Shown: one piece after another, positions 10,101 through 19,310 of the stretch
How positions within the stretch are numbered: position 1 is the stretch's first letter
Layout: every line of letters starts with the position of its first letter
Source: VAZQ01 sp963807865
Lineage (GTDB): Bacteria; Pseudomonadota; Alphaproteobacteria; Rhizobiales; Xanthobacteraceae
NCBI GenBank assembly: GCA_963807865.1
Contig: CAWEDK010000020.1
Coordinates: 310,001-374,000 of the forward strand
Direction: 5' to 3'
DNA length: 64,000 nt
The notes under the pieces: model-generated
Told to the model about the DNA's origin: nothing
Seen by the model: only the letters and a program-made list of their open reading frames with translations
Database searches by the model: none
Position numbers and translations under genes: made by a program

Positions 10101-11284
10101 TTACGCAGACATCAGCGCCGCGGTGTGCCGCGCGATCATCAGCTCCTCGTCGGTCGGCACGACATAAAGGCGGACCTTGCTGCCGGGCGTGCTGATGACG
10201 AGGCGGCCTGCCTCGTTTGCGGTCTCGTCCAGTTCGGCGCCCAGCCATGTCAGGCGCTGCGCGATGCGCCTGCGCATGGCGGTCGAGTTCTCGCCGATGC
10301 CGGCCGTGAACACGAAGACGTCCAGTCCGCCGAGCGCCGCGGCGAGCGAGCCGGCCTGCAGTCCGGACGCGATAAGCGAAATACTCAAGCGCGAAGCGCG
10401 CCCGCGGGTCGTGGCTCGCTTCAAGGTCGCGCACATCGTTGCTGATGCCGGAAAGACCTCTCAATCCGCATTCGCCGTACAGCAGGTCCTGAACCTGCGC
10501 GGCGTCCATCTGCTTTTCACGAACGAGGTAGAGCACGACTCCGGGGTCAAGCTGGCCGGGCCGCGTGCCCATCGGCAGCCCGTCAAGCGCCGTAAAGCCC
10601 ATCGAGCTCTCGACGCTGCGGCCGTCCGCGAGCGCACACATCGAAGCCCCGCTGCCGAGGTGCGCGACGATCACCCGCCCGCCGGCAATGTCGGGTGCTA
10701 CGATGCTCAGACGGTCGGCGATGAATTCGTAAGACAGGCCGTGAAAACCATAGCGCCGGACGCCTTCGTCATAGAGCCGGTTTGGGATCGCATAGTGATC
10801 CGCCAGCGCATCGTGAGACGCGGTGAAACGCCGTATCGAAGCATGCGACTTGAAGAAGGTCGGGTTGGCCCGCCAGAAGGGCGCGGATGGGCGCGAGATT
10901 GTTCGGCTGATGCAGTGGCGCGAGCGGGACGTAGCGTTCGAGCTTTGCCAGCACCTGGGAGTCGATGCGAATCGGATTGGCGTAATCGGGGCCGCCGTGC
11001 ACGACGCGGTGCCCGACGGCGGCCGGTGCGAGATGGCGTTCGTCGCGTAGCCATCCGCCCGCGAGCGCCATGGCCGCCGGGACATTCGCGACCTTCTCCG
11101 CCTGGTAGGTCCGGTCGATCAGGGTCGTGCCGTCGGCCGCGCTCGCGCGCAAACGCGGATGCGTGGCGATGCCGTCGACCTGTCCTTTGATGACGCGATC
11201 GAGGCGGCCACCGTTGTCGTCGGCCGCGAATACCTGGAACTTGACGCTTGATGAGCCGGCATTGATGACCAGGATCACGCCCAT
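10101..11284 (-). CDS. ackA: Acetate kinase, frameshifted
   Basis: Interconverts acetyl phosphate + ADP and acetate + ATP. Conserved blocks in order: VILVINAGSSSVKFQVF at the N-terminus (phosphate-binding), VGHRVVHGG, FDTAFH, RRYGFHGLSYE, VIVAHLGSGASM, DVRDLE and VFTAGIGENSTAMRR. Extra bases near 10818 and 10372 shift the frame twice; the corrected length, about 394 aa, is normal. ATG 11284 lies four bases after the pta stop, so the two are surely co-transcribed. It is the last gene of the DUF3141-pta-ackA operon. Confidence 0.93.
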
Positions 11285-11288
11285 CGCG

Positions 11289-12252
11289 TCAGGCCGCCGG
11301 CACGGCCGCCTTGCTGCGGCGCGCATGTGCGTACAGCATCGCGACGGCGCAGGAGGCCATCCGGGCGCGGACCGAGTCCGCCCGTGACGTCAAAATAATC
11401 GGTACCCGCGCGCCAAGGACGATGCCGGCGGCGTCCGCCTTCGACAGGAAGGTGAGGTTCTTGGCGAGCATGTTGCCCGCCTCGAGATCGGGCACGACCA
11501 GGATTCTGCGCGCGGCCCGCAACCTCGGACTTGATGCCCTTGATCCGCGCCGCCTCCGGGTCGATCGCGTTGTCGAACGCCAGTGGCCCATCAAGTAGGC
11601 CGCCGGTGATCTGACCACGGTCGGCCATCTTGCACAGTGCCGCTGCCTCTATGGTCGATGGAATCTTCGACGTGACGGTCTCGACCGCCGACAGGATGGC
11701 GACGCGGGGCGTCCCGAATCCGATCTGCGTGAACAGGTCGATGGCGTTCTGCACGATGTCGCGCTTGGCATCAAGATCGGGAAAGATGTTGATGGCTGCG
11801 TCCGTGATGAACAGCGTCTCTGCATGCGTCGGCACGTCCATCACGAAGACGTGGCTGATGCGCCGGGCGGTGCGCAGGCCGGTCTTGCTGGACGCAACCT
11901 CACGCATCAGTTCGTCGGTATGCAGACTGCCCTTCATCAGCAGTTCGCCCGCGGATTCATGGATAAGCTCGACGGCGCGCGCCGCGGCCGCTTCGCTGTG
12001 CGGAGCGTCAACGATCCGGTATGGAGCGATATCGATGTTGTGCTGGCGTGCGACCGCCTCGATCCGTTGGGCCGGTCCGACCAGGATCGGCTTGATCAAC
12101 CCAGCTTCCGCGGCCTCGACCGCGCCCCGCAGCGAAGTCTCGTCGCAGGGATGCGCCACCACGGTCGCCACCGAAGGCACGCCCTTGGCGACCGCGATCA
12201 GCCGCTCGTACTTGCGGTAAAGCGGCGGGACGGTCGAATTTGCACGGGTCAT
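11289..12252 (-). CDS. pta: Phosphate acetyl/butyryltransferase, one frameshift
   Basis: Converts acyl-CoA + phosphate to acyl phosphate for the downstream acetate kinase. The protein has the short bacterial PTA/PTB core without the long N-terminal regulatory domains: VVAHPCDETSLRGAVEAAEAGLIKPILVGP near the N-terminus, LLMKGSLHTDELMR, HVFVMDVPTH, FITDAAINIFPDL, EAAALCKMADRGQITGGLLDGPLAFDNAI. An extra base near 11515 shifts the frame before LVVPDLEAGNMLAKNLTFL and GARVPIILTSRADS. About 320 aa, typical. ATG 12252 was taken as start. It is preceded by the DUF3141 gene on the same strand with a 95-bp gap. Whether it prefers acetyl-, propionyl- or butyryl-CoA is not readable. Confidence 0.9.
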
Positions 12253-12347
12253 GGCGAGGTCACCGGACTGCTCGGACAAGTTGGTCACTCGATCGCCGCC
12301 GATGACGTCCCGGCTGCATCTCTTATCATGAGGCCTTTGCCCGCAGC

Positions 12348-14561
12348 TCACGATGCCGCGGGCGAAAAGGACTGGGGGCGGTGTCGGTATCTTCGCCGAA
12401 CAGCTTGGCCACCTGCGGCCAACCGCCACTTGTCCTCGTCCGACAATTCGCCGCGTGCCGTCAGCACCTGCCGGATCATATCAAGTGCCTGCTGCTTCAA
12501 TTTGGAATCGGCCGGCAGCATCGAGGGGATCGCCGCCATGGCCGCGTCGGGATCAATCAGCAGCATGCTGAACTGCTCGCGAACCAGCGCCTTGAAGTCG
12601 GACAAAGGCAGGCCGTCGTTCTCCTGACGGATCCGCCGCACCATCTCAAAGCCGCGCTCGTCGATCGCCGCACGCGACATGCCGGCATAGAGGAGCCCGC
12701 GGATTAGCGCTTCGCGAAGACCGCCGGCAGAAGTGCGCGCCTTGAGATCGGCAATCCGGCTTTCCACCAATTCGTGATGCAGCGGACTCTTCGGCGCCTT
12801 GCGCGGCGGGCGATTGCCGGACGAATCGATGCCGGCCGCAGCCTGCAGACTGGGTGCGCCGTAGATCGTGAGAAACATCCGTTCCGCCAGCGCCTCATTG
12901 GTGTCGCGCCAGCGATCAAGCGCACTGACGATCTGTCGAGACATCGTCTCCTGCACTTTGAGCAGAGGATTATCGGCAGCTGCGGGTTTCCGGTCCTTGC
13001 GCACCTGATCTGCCAAGGTGCCGACCCAGGCCATGACCGGATTGGCGTTGGAAAACAACTCGTATTGAAGCCGGAGCGGATGCATCTGTTGCAGCCATTC
13101 CGCCATCGGCGAGTTCACCATCGCGCGCACCAGGGGCTGAGAGTAGGTTCGGTAGAGCGCAAGATTCATTTCCGAGACGCGCGCGGCAGCAGCAAACCGG
13201 CGCTCGTCGGCGGCGTCGTTGCCGCCCAGCGCGCGAATGTCGTCAAGCGTCCTGGCCTCGCACCGCATCACCCAGTCGCCTGTTGTGAGATCCAGGTGGA
13301 CGGTATCTTTGTTCTTGCGTTCGAACACGGCCTCATACAGTCCGGGCGGCAGCGTATCGATCAGATCGATGTTGCTTGAAAACTCGCCGTGCTCCTTGCG
13401 CGCGACACTACCGGATACGAAGATTCCGAGGTGCCCGACGGTCTCGTGAACCGTGTAGACGATGGTCTGTCCAAACGATCTGATCTCGTCGACGTTCTCA
13501 TAAAGGTCGAGAATCCATCCGAGCGCCTGCTGCGGCGGCGTGACGTTGTCGCCCTTGGAGCAGAAAACTACAATCGGCGACCGGATATTGCGCAGATCAA
13601 TCGCGACGCCATCCGATGTCTGAATGAGGCCGGCTGCCAGCTTGTTGCCGACGAACAACTCGTCGACGATAAACTGAATCTCTTCGGCGTTCAGGTTGAC
13701 ATGGCCGCCCCACCAGCGTTCGAACTCGAGATAGCGGGGCGCCTCGGTGTCGATTTTGGAATAGAGATTGTACTGCTTGGTCCACAGCGTATTGCCCGGA
13801 TTCTGATTCTCAAAGTTCTGCACCAACCACGCGCCGTCGAATTTGCCGTGACCGAGATCACTGCTCAACGCCGTCAGCCAACTGCCTCCCAGCAGACCGC
13901 CGGAGTACCTCATCGGATTTTGGCCGTGCACGCCCGCCCAATAGGACAGTGGAGAGCCCGCAATGATCAGCACGCCGAACAGCTCGGGACGAAGGGCCGC
14001 CAGCATCATCATCGCCCAGCCGGCCTGACAGTTTCCGATCACGCACGGCTTGCCGTCGGCGCCGGGATGCAGCGCGATCACCTTTTCGAGGAAGAGCGCT
14101 TCTGCGCGGGCGATGTCGCCGATGGTCTGGCCAGGCATCGGATCGGGAAGGAAACCGACGAAATAGCAAGGATGCCCCGCCTTGAACGCGACGCCGATTT
14201 CGCTGTCGGCCTTGAAGCCGCCGATGCCGGGACCGTGCCCGGCGCGGGGATCGACGATGACGAACGGCCGCAGCTTCGGATCGATCTCGACGCCGTCGGG
14301 AGGAAGCACGCGCGCGAGCAGGTAGTTCACCGGGCGCTCGAAGGTGCGCCCGTCCATGACCAGTTCGACCTTGTAGTTCAGGACATGCGGCGCGGTTTCG
14401 GCCATATGTTCGCGGTACTGGTTACCGCGTTGCCGCATCACATCCCAAAAGAGAACCGATCGCTGCGCCGCATCGACCGCGTATTCCATGAACGGTGCAA
14501 AGAAGCCGAGCGACGGCCCAGAGGCGCCGCCCGATACCGATTGGTTCTGGTTTGCTGGCAT
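12348..14561 (-). CDS. DUF3141 protein, PHA-synthase-like alpha/beta hydrolase
   Basis: About 737 aa, intact. The N-terminal half looks like a PhaC-related alpha/beta hydrolase: VNYLLARVLPPDG, FVIVDPRAGHGPGIGGFK, the elbow CVIGNCQAGWAM (Cys near residue 178, where lipases have Ser and PhaC has Cys), VVFCSKGDNVTPPQQ (Asp near 338) and HETVGHLGIFVSG (His near 377, as in class III/IV PhaC). The C-terminal half is helical and not recognised. The family is known as DUF3141; an activity on hydroxyacyl-CoA or polymer is inference from the triad and neighbours (phasin, Pta-AckA, CoA transferase, FabI). ATG 14561 was chosen over an upstream TTG; CAGGGA precedes it. A FixK/Fnr-like box lies about 80 bp upstream. 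Confidence 0.85.
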   Translation of the reverse strand: MPANQNQSVSGGASGPSLGFFAPFMEYAVDAAQRSVLFWDVMRQRGNQYREHMAETAPHVLNYKVELVMDGRTFERPVNYLLARVLPPDGVEIDPKLRPFVIVDPRAGHGPGIGGFKADSEIGVAFKAGHPCYFVGFLPDPMPGQTIGDIARAEALFLEKVIALHPGADGKPCVIGNCQAGWAMMMLAALRPELFGVLIIAGSPLSYWAGVHGQNPMRYSGGLLGGSWLTALSSDLGHGKFDGAWLVQNFENQNPGNTLWTKQYNLYSKIDTEAPRYLEFERWWGGHVNLNAEEIQFIVDELFVGNKLAAGLIQTSDGVAIDLRNIRSPIVVFCSKGDNVTPPQQALGWILDLYENVDEIRSFGQTIVYTVHETVGHLGIFVSGSVARKEHGEFSSNIDLIDTLPPGLYEAVFERKNKDTVHLDLTTGDWVMRCEARTLDDIRALGGNDAADERRFAAAARVSEMNLALYRTYSQPLVRAMVNSPMAEWLQQMHPLRLQYELFSNANPVMAWVGTLADQVRKDRKPAAADNPLLKVQETMSRQIVSALDRWRDTNEALAERMFLTIYGAPSLQAAAGIDSSGNRPPRKAPKSPLHHELVESRIADLKARTSAGGLREALIRGLLYAGMSRAAIDERGFEMVRRIRQENDGLPLSDFKALVREQFSMLLIDPDAAMAAIPSMLPADSKLKQQALDMIRQVLTARGELSDEDKWRLAAGGQAVRRRYRHRPQSFSPAAS

Positions 14562-14637
14562 GGTCCCTGTCTCCGCTGTCGATAATCTCAGCGCTCGTCT
14601 GACCCGACCGTCTGACATCTGCAACAAGCTGTGGTCT

Positions 14638-14651
14638 TTGATTTGTCGCAA
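14638..14651. promoter_or_regulatory. Fnr/FixK-like box in the divergent DUF3141/phasin promoter region
   Basis: TTGATTTGTCGCAA fits the alphaproteobacterial FixK/Fnr consensus TTG(A/C)-N6-(T/G)CAA exactly. It lies 77-90 bp upstream of the DUF3141 ATG and about 135-145 bp upstream of the phasin ATG. The distance on the minus side suits a box centred near -40 with a 40-nt leader. A TATACTACGCTATATAAA stretch to its right could serve a plus-strand promoter. Oxygen-responsive control is inference. Confidence 0.55.
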
Positions 14652-14783
14652 GGCGCAGAAAACTTTGGTATACTACGCTATATAAAGTGCTCGTTCGAGG
14701 CCGAACTGCGCAAAAATAAGATTGTAAGACAATGTTCCGCAATCGGCTCCTCATTGTGAGCTTAAGTAGGAGCGACGAGAACA

Positions 14784-15126
14784 ATGACCAAGTCTCGTGA
14801 CGCAGACGCGACAAAATTCGCTCAAAGTCGGCAAGGATCAGGCAGAGGCATTCACGGCCCTGCAAAAGGAGCTGATGGAAGCCTACGAAGAGGCCGGCCG
14901 CGCCTGGAGCGAACGCATGCGGACCGAGCTCGAACTCTGGACCGAACTCGGCAAGAAACTGACCTCGACCCATTCCGTGCCCGAGGCGGTGCAAATCTAC
15001 CAACAATCCATGACCCAGCGCATGCAGATGGCGGCCGAGGACAGCCAGAAATTTGCCGCCGACTGTCAGAAGCTTGCGCAGAAGGTCGCTCGCACGATGT
15101 CGCCGGGGAGCGGCGGAGGCTCATAA
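14784..15126 (+). CDS. Phasin-family granule-associated protein, one frameshift
   Basis: About 113 aa. Helical, charged protein: GKDQAEAFTALQKELMEAYEEAGRAWSERM, then ELWTELGKKLTSTHSVPEAVQIYQQSMTQRMQMAAEDSQKFAADCQKL, the usual phasin_2 layout (amphipathic helices, S-x-P-E-A turn, Q-R-M-Q-M-A-A-E). It probably coats PHA granules or regulates their enzymes. ATG 14784 (MTKSRDADATKFA) requires one extra base near 14823; GTG 14797 would avoid the shift but gives an untypical N-terminus. It is transcribed divergently from DUF3141. Confidence 0.85.
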
Positions 15127-15197
15127 GTTTCCAGCAGAACGTCGTCGATTGCATTTTTGCAAGCAACTCGCCGGAGCAGCAGAGCAAACGAGGGCGC

Positions 15198-15391
15198 GAA
15201 TGAAGGAACCGATCGTGCTTCCCATGCGGTAACCGCCGCTGCGTGACTGGGCGCAGGTCATCCGCAAGCTGCATCGGATCGGTTGCGCCGAACACGCCCG
15301 CCGTCTCGAGGAATCCTTGCTGTCCATGCAGAAGCAGCACGGCAATCACCTGCGCGGCCAGTCGCCGCCGATGCGCTTCCCGCGAGAATAG
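15198..15391 (+). pseudogene. Small ORF with in-frame TAA, unknown
   Basis: ATG 15198 with GAGGG upstream opens MKEPIVLPMR, then TAA at 15228-15230. The same frame continues PPLRDWAQVIRKLHRIGCAEHARRLEESLLSMQ to TAG at 15389-15391, just 15 bp before the CoA-transferase start. The helical, basic downstream part and its placement inside the operon look gene-like, but no family is recognised. Either a small gene broken by one stop, a read-through case, or chance. Confidence 0.35.
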
Positions 15392-15405
15392 ACCGGGCAT
15401 CAGCC

Positions 15406-16052
15406 ATGCGAACCGTCTCGCTCGATCAAGCAGTTGCCATGATCCCGGACGGCGCAAGCGTGATGGTTGGCGGCTTCATGGCGGTGGGTACGCCGGAGCG
15501 CCTGATCGACGAGATCGTCCGGCAGGGAAAGCGCGACCTCACGGTGATTGCGAACGACACGGCGGCGCCGGGCCGCGGCATCGGCAAGTTGATCTCGGCA
15601 CGGTCGGTCCGCAAGGTCATTGCCAGCCACATCGGTCTCAATCCGGAAACCCAGCGCCAGATGATGGCGAAGGAAATCGACGTCGAACTCGTGCCGCAAG
15701 GCACGCTGATCGAACGCATCCGCGCCGGCGGTTTTGGCCTGGGCGGCGTCCTGACGCAGACCGGCATCGGCACGCCGGTCGAGGACGGCAAGCAGCAGGT
15801 CGAGGTCGATGGCAAACCCTACCTGGTGGAGGTGGCGCTACGCGCCGATTTCGCGCTCGTGCAGGCCTTCATCGCCGACTATCTCGGCAATCTCGGTTAC
15901 GCGCTGACGTCCCGCAACTTCAATCCGGTGATCGCGATGGCGGCCTCGACCGTCATCGTCTGCGCCGACAACATCGTCCCGATCGGCGTATCTCGCCCGA
16001 TCATGTGGTGACGCCGGCGCCGGTCGTCGATTTCCTCGTTGCCAACGCGTGA
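15406..16052 (+). CDS. Acyl-CoA:acetate/3-ketoacid CoA-transferase alpha subunit, one frameshift
   Basis: Transfers CoA between acetate or a short acid and an acyl-CoA (AtoD/ScoA type). VSLDQAVAMIPDGASVMVGGFMAVGTPERLID carries the family GGF-G-x-P start; later come GIGKLI, SHIGLNPETQ, ELVPQGTLIERIRAGGFGLGGVLTQTGIGT and ALRADFALVQAFIADYLGNLGY. An extra base near 15992 shifts the frame within IVPIGV/ISPDHVVTPAPVV. The corrected stop overlaps the GTG of the beta subunit by four bases. ATG 15406 was taken as start. Substrate range is not determinable. Confidence 0.9.
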
Positions 16053-16708
16053 GCCGCATGGACCCGCAGACCATCATCGCGCGCCGCATTGCCAGGGAGT
16101 TGCAGCCCGGGATGCTGGTCAACCTCGGGATCGGCATTCCGACCCTGGTGGCGAACTACCTGCCCGCCAACATTCACGTGTTCTTCCAGTCCGAGAACGG
16201 TCTCATCGGCACCGGCGCTCCGCCCGCGGAGGGCATGGCGCATCCCATGCTGACGGACGCGGGCGGCCGGCCGGTCACCGCCTTGCCGGGCGCCAGCACG
16301 TTCGACAGCGCCATGTCGTTCGGCTTGATCCGCGGCGGTCACCTCGATCTCACCGTGCTTGGCGGTCTGCAGGTCGATCAATCCGGGTTGCTCGCCAATT
16401 GGACAATTCCGAACAAGATGGTGCCCGGCATGGGCGGCGCCATGGACCTCGTCTGCGGCGCCAAGCGCGTGATCGTGGCGATGCAGCACACCGCGAAGGG
16501 CGCGTCGAAGATCGTCAAGACCTGCACGCTGCCGATCACCGCGACCCGCCCGGTCGACATGGTCGTCACCGAGCTTGCCGTCATCATGTTTCCACAGGGT
16601 CGGGCTACGCTGCTCGAGACCGCCCCCGGCGTATCCGTCGCGCAGGTCACCGAGGCAACCGCGGCGGCGCTCGTCATTCCGGACCAGGTGATTGAAATGC
16701 CGTTGTGA
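16049..16708 (+). CDS. Acyl-CoA:acetate/3-ketoacid CoA-transferase beta subunit
   Basis: 219 aa, intact. IIARRIARELQPGMLVNLGIGIPTLVANYLP precedes FFQSENGLIGTG, whose SENG Glu is the catalytic nucleophile in family I CoA-transferases. The C-terminus has GGAMDLVCGAKRVIVAMQHTAKG, as in AtoA/ScoB. GTG 16049 overlaps the alpha-subunit stop by four bases (GTGA); MDPQ at 16058 is an alternative start. Together with phasin, Pta-AckA and the DUF3141 protein it suggests acyl-CoA/acetate balancing linked to storage polymer. Confidence 0.92.
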   Translation: MSRMDPQTIIARRIARELQPGMLVNLGIGIPTLVANYLPANIHVFFQSENGLIGTGAPPAEGMAHPMLTDAGGRPVTALPGASTFDSAMSFGLIRGGHLDLTVLGGLQVDQSGLLANWTIPNKMVPGMGGAMDLVCGAKRVIVAMQHTAKGASKIVKTCTLPITATRPVDMVVTELAVIMFPQGRATLLETAPGVSVAQVTEATAAALVIPDQVIEMPL

Positions 16709-16740
16709 AGCGGCACGTGACGGATGGAAGAAGTGTACGA

Positions 16741-17013
16741 ATGCCTGCGATAAAGCCCGAATGGAAGTCCGTCGAGGGCCTGCCGCTCGGACGAGGTGCA
16801 ACCGTTCAGGCGTTTACGTCCTCGGTGGGAGGCGAGACTCTTCAAATCGAGGTCTCGCCCTGGGGCGAGGGAAGCCTCAAGGTCAATGGCCGGGAGATCG
16901 CCCATGTAAGCGATGCCAAGGACCGGCGCCAGGCCTTCCGCGAGATGAAGAAGATCGCCGACCGCTACCTCGAAGGGCAGCCCATCAAACCCGAGGGCAA
17001 ACGGAGTTCCTCC
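16741..17013 (+). CDS. Small ORF (~91 codons) reading in frame into fabI
   Basis: ATG 16741 has GGAAGAAG six bases upstream and reads MPAIKPEWKSVEGLPLGRG, ETLQIEVSPWGEGSLKVNGREIAHVSDAKDRRQAFREMKKIADRYLEG without a stop into the fabI ATG. The beta-strand-rich start and short helix look like an independent small domain. Since fabI has its own ribosome site inside this ORF (CGGAG, seven bases before ATG 17014), the two are probably separate genes whose intervening stop was lost by an indel; an N-terminal FabI extension is the alternative. Function not recognised. Confidence 0.5.
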
Positions 17014-17799
17014 ATGATACCTACCGTCAAAGCCAAGCTACTTGAGGGCAAACGCGGTCTCATCGTCGGGATCGCCAACGAGAATTCGATCGCCTGGGGC
17101 TGCGCCAAGGCGTTTCCGCGCGTTTGGCGCCGAGCTCGCGCGTCACCTATCTGAATGAGAAGGCGAAGAAGTTTGTCGCGCCGCTCGCCGAGGAGCTTGA
17201 GGCGCCGATCTTCATGCCGCTCGACGTCAACACGCCGGGCCAGATGGAGGCCGTGTTCGAGCAGATCTCCAAGCAATGGGGCGAGCTCGATTTCCTCGTT
17301 CATTCGATCGCCTTCTCGCCCAAGGATGCCTTGCAGGGCCGCGTCGTCGACGTCTCCCGCGACGGCTTCCTGACCACGATGGACGTCTCGGTCTGGACCT
17401 TCATTCGCATGGCGCATCTCGCCGAGCCGCTGATGCGCAAAGGCGGGACGATGTTCACGATGACGTATTACGGCAGCCAGATGGTGGTGAAGAACTACAA
17501 CATCATGGGGGTCGCGAAGGCGGCGCTCGAGAGCGCGGTCCGCTACATGGCCGCGGAGCTCGGGCCGAAGGGCATTCGCGTTCACGCCATCTCGCCGGGT
17601 CCGCTCGCAACTCGAGCCGCATCCGGCATTCCCGAGTTCGACGAACTGCTCGACAAGGCGAAGGAAAAGGCGCCGGCCCGCAGCCTGGTGAGCATCGACG
17701 ACGTCGGGGTCGCGACCGCGTTTCCTCGCCCATGACGCAGCGCGGCTGATCACCGGCGAGACGCTCTACATCGACGGCGGCTACCACATTATCGATTGA
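17014..17799 (+). CDS. fabI: Enoyl-ACP reductase FabI-like, frameshifted
   Basis: NADH-dependent enoyl-ACP (or enoyl-CoA) reductase of the SDR superfamily. KRGLIVGIANENSIAWGCAKAF is the FabI Rossmann start (G-x5-S-x6-A). LDVNTPGQMEAVFEQISKQWGELDFLVHSIAF follows. The catalytic Tyr and Lys are in KNYNIMGVAKAALESAVRYMAAELGPKGIRVHAISPGP (Y-x6-K), and GETLYIDGGYHI ends the fold. Extra bases near 17116, 17140 and 17722 interrupt it; the corrected length, about 261 aa, is standard. As part of the phasin-CoA transferase operon it may be a second, specialised FabI rather than the housekeeping copy. Confidence 0.9.
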
Positions 17800-17924
17800 G
17801 GTGGGGCGCAGTCGCGCGCCGCGGTGCCGTCGATCTCCTGTGGATCGGCGAGCCCTGCGGCGACACCTGAACCGGCATCTGCAAAGACGTGGCAGGCCGG
17901 GCAAGGTCGCGCTATGCTGCCGAA

Positions 17925-19100
17925 ATGTTCGTCACCTTCTTCCATGATCTCAAGGCCGCCGGCGTGCCGGTGACGCTGCGCGAATATCTCACCCTGATGG
18001 AGGCGATGGACAAGGACCTCGCCTCGCGCCGGGTCGAGGACTTCTACTATCTGGCGCGCGCCGCGCTGATCAAGGACGAGCGCAACCTCGACAAGTTCGA
18101 CCGCGTGTTCGGCCACGTGTTCAAGGGGCTCGAACTCCTGCAGGACGCGCTGATCGCCGAAATCCCGACCGAGTGGCTCAAGAAGCTCACCGAGAAATAC
18201 CTGACCGACGAGGAGAAGAAGCTCGTCGAATCGCTCGGCGGTCTCGACAAGCTCCTGGAGACGCTGCGCGAGCGCCTGAAAGAACAGAAGGGCCGCCACC
18301 AGGGCGGCAACAAATGGATTGGCACCGGCGGCACGTCGCCGTTCGGCGCCTACGGCTACAACCCGGAAGGCATCCGGATCGGCCAGGACGGCAACCGCAA
18401 TTTCCGCGCCGTGAAAGTGTGGGACAAGCGCGAGTTCAAGGACCTCGACGGCGACGTCGAACTCGGCACCCGCAACATCAAGGTCGCGCTGCGGCGGCTG
18501 CGCAAGTTCGCGCGCACCGGTGCGCCCGACGAACTCGATCTCGACGGCACCATCAAGGGCACCGCGCACAAGGGCTATCTCGACATCCTGATGCGGCCGG
18601 AGCGGCACAATTCAGTGAAGGTGCTGTTGTTCTTCGACATCGGCGGCTCGATGGACTGGCACATCAAGGCCACCGAGGAATTGTTCTCCGCGGCGCGCAC
18701 CGAGTTCAAGCACATGGAGCATTTCTACTTCCACAACTGCCTCTACGAGAAGGTGTGGAAGGAGAACCGCCGGCGCTGGAGCGACACCACGCCGACCTGG
18801 GACGTGCTGCACAAGTACCCGCACGACTACAAGGTGGTCTTCGTCGGCGACGCCTCGATGAGCCCGTACGAGATCATGGCGCCGGGTGGCTCCGTCGAGC
18901 ATTACAACGAAGAGCCCGGCAGCACCTGGATGGAGCGAATCGTGCGCACCTATCCGGCCTGCGTCTGGCTCAATCCGGTAGCGGAAGGCGAGTGGGACTA
19001 CACCCAGTCGATCCGCATGATGCGCCAGTTGCTCGGCGACCGGATGTATCCGCTGACGCTGGAGGGCCTCGATGCCGCAATGCGGGAACTGGTGAGGTAA
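17925..19100 (+). CDS. CoxE-like VWA-domain protein
   Basis: 391 aa, intact. The N-terminal half is the CoxE-type helical region (FFHDLKAAGVPVTLREYLTLMEAM, DFYYLARAALIKDERNLDKFDRVF), followed by a charged linker and KWIGTGGTSPFGAYGYNPEG. The VWA part holds the MIDAS-type FFDIGGSMD (the second Ser of DxSxS kept, the first replaced by Gly), a common variant in this family. Such proteins work with MoxR AAA+ ATPases as metal-cofactor insertion or assembly chaperones. Here the MoxR gene is about 20 kb away (39113-39958) instead of adjacent. ATG 17925 was chosen because FVTFFHDLK is the family start. Confidence 0.88.
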   Translation: MFVTFFHDLKAAGVPVTLREYLTLMEAMDKDLASRRVEDFYYLARAALIKDERNLDKFDRVFGHVFKGLELLQDALIAEIPTEWLKKLTEKYLTDEEKKLVESLGGLDKLLETLRERLKEQKGRHQGGNKWIGTGGTSPFGAYGYNPEGIRIGQDGNRNFRAVKVWDKREFKDLDGDVELGTRNIKVALRRLRKFARTGAPDELDLDGTIKGTAHKGYLDILMRPERHNSVKVLLFFDIGGSMDWHIKATEELFSAARTEFKHMEHFYFHNCLYEKVWKENRRRWSDTTPTWDVLHKYPHDYKVVFVGDASMSPYEIMAPGGSVEHYNEEPGSTWMERIVRTYPACVWLNPVAEGEWDYTQSIRMMRQLLGDRMYPLTLEGLDAAMRELVR

Positions 19101-19310
19101 CGCTGCGATCTCACGTTTGCAAACCGGACAGCGCCGATTTGCCGGAGGTGTGTTTCCAAACTGTTTACCGAGCTCGCGTGAGCGTCGGGGAATTGTCTGC
19201 AACCTATTGATTTGACGGCCTTTGGGCGCAGCTTAGACTTATTTCTGCAAGAGTTTTATAATGCAATTCTGGGAACTTGCGCCCACGATAGCCCGGGGCT
19301 GAGCGTTCGG

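Noticed and set aside
13389..14585. 398-codon open frame on the plus strand opposite DUF3141
   Set aside because: The minus-strand gene has coherent motifs (GNCQAGW, KGDNVTPP); the plus frame has none.
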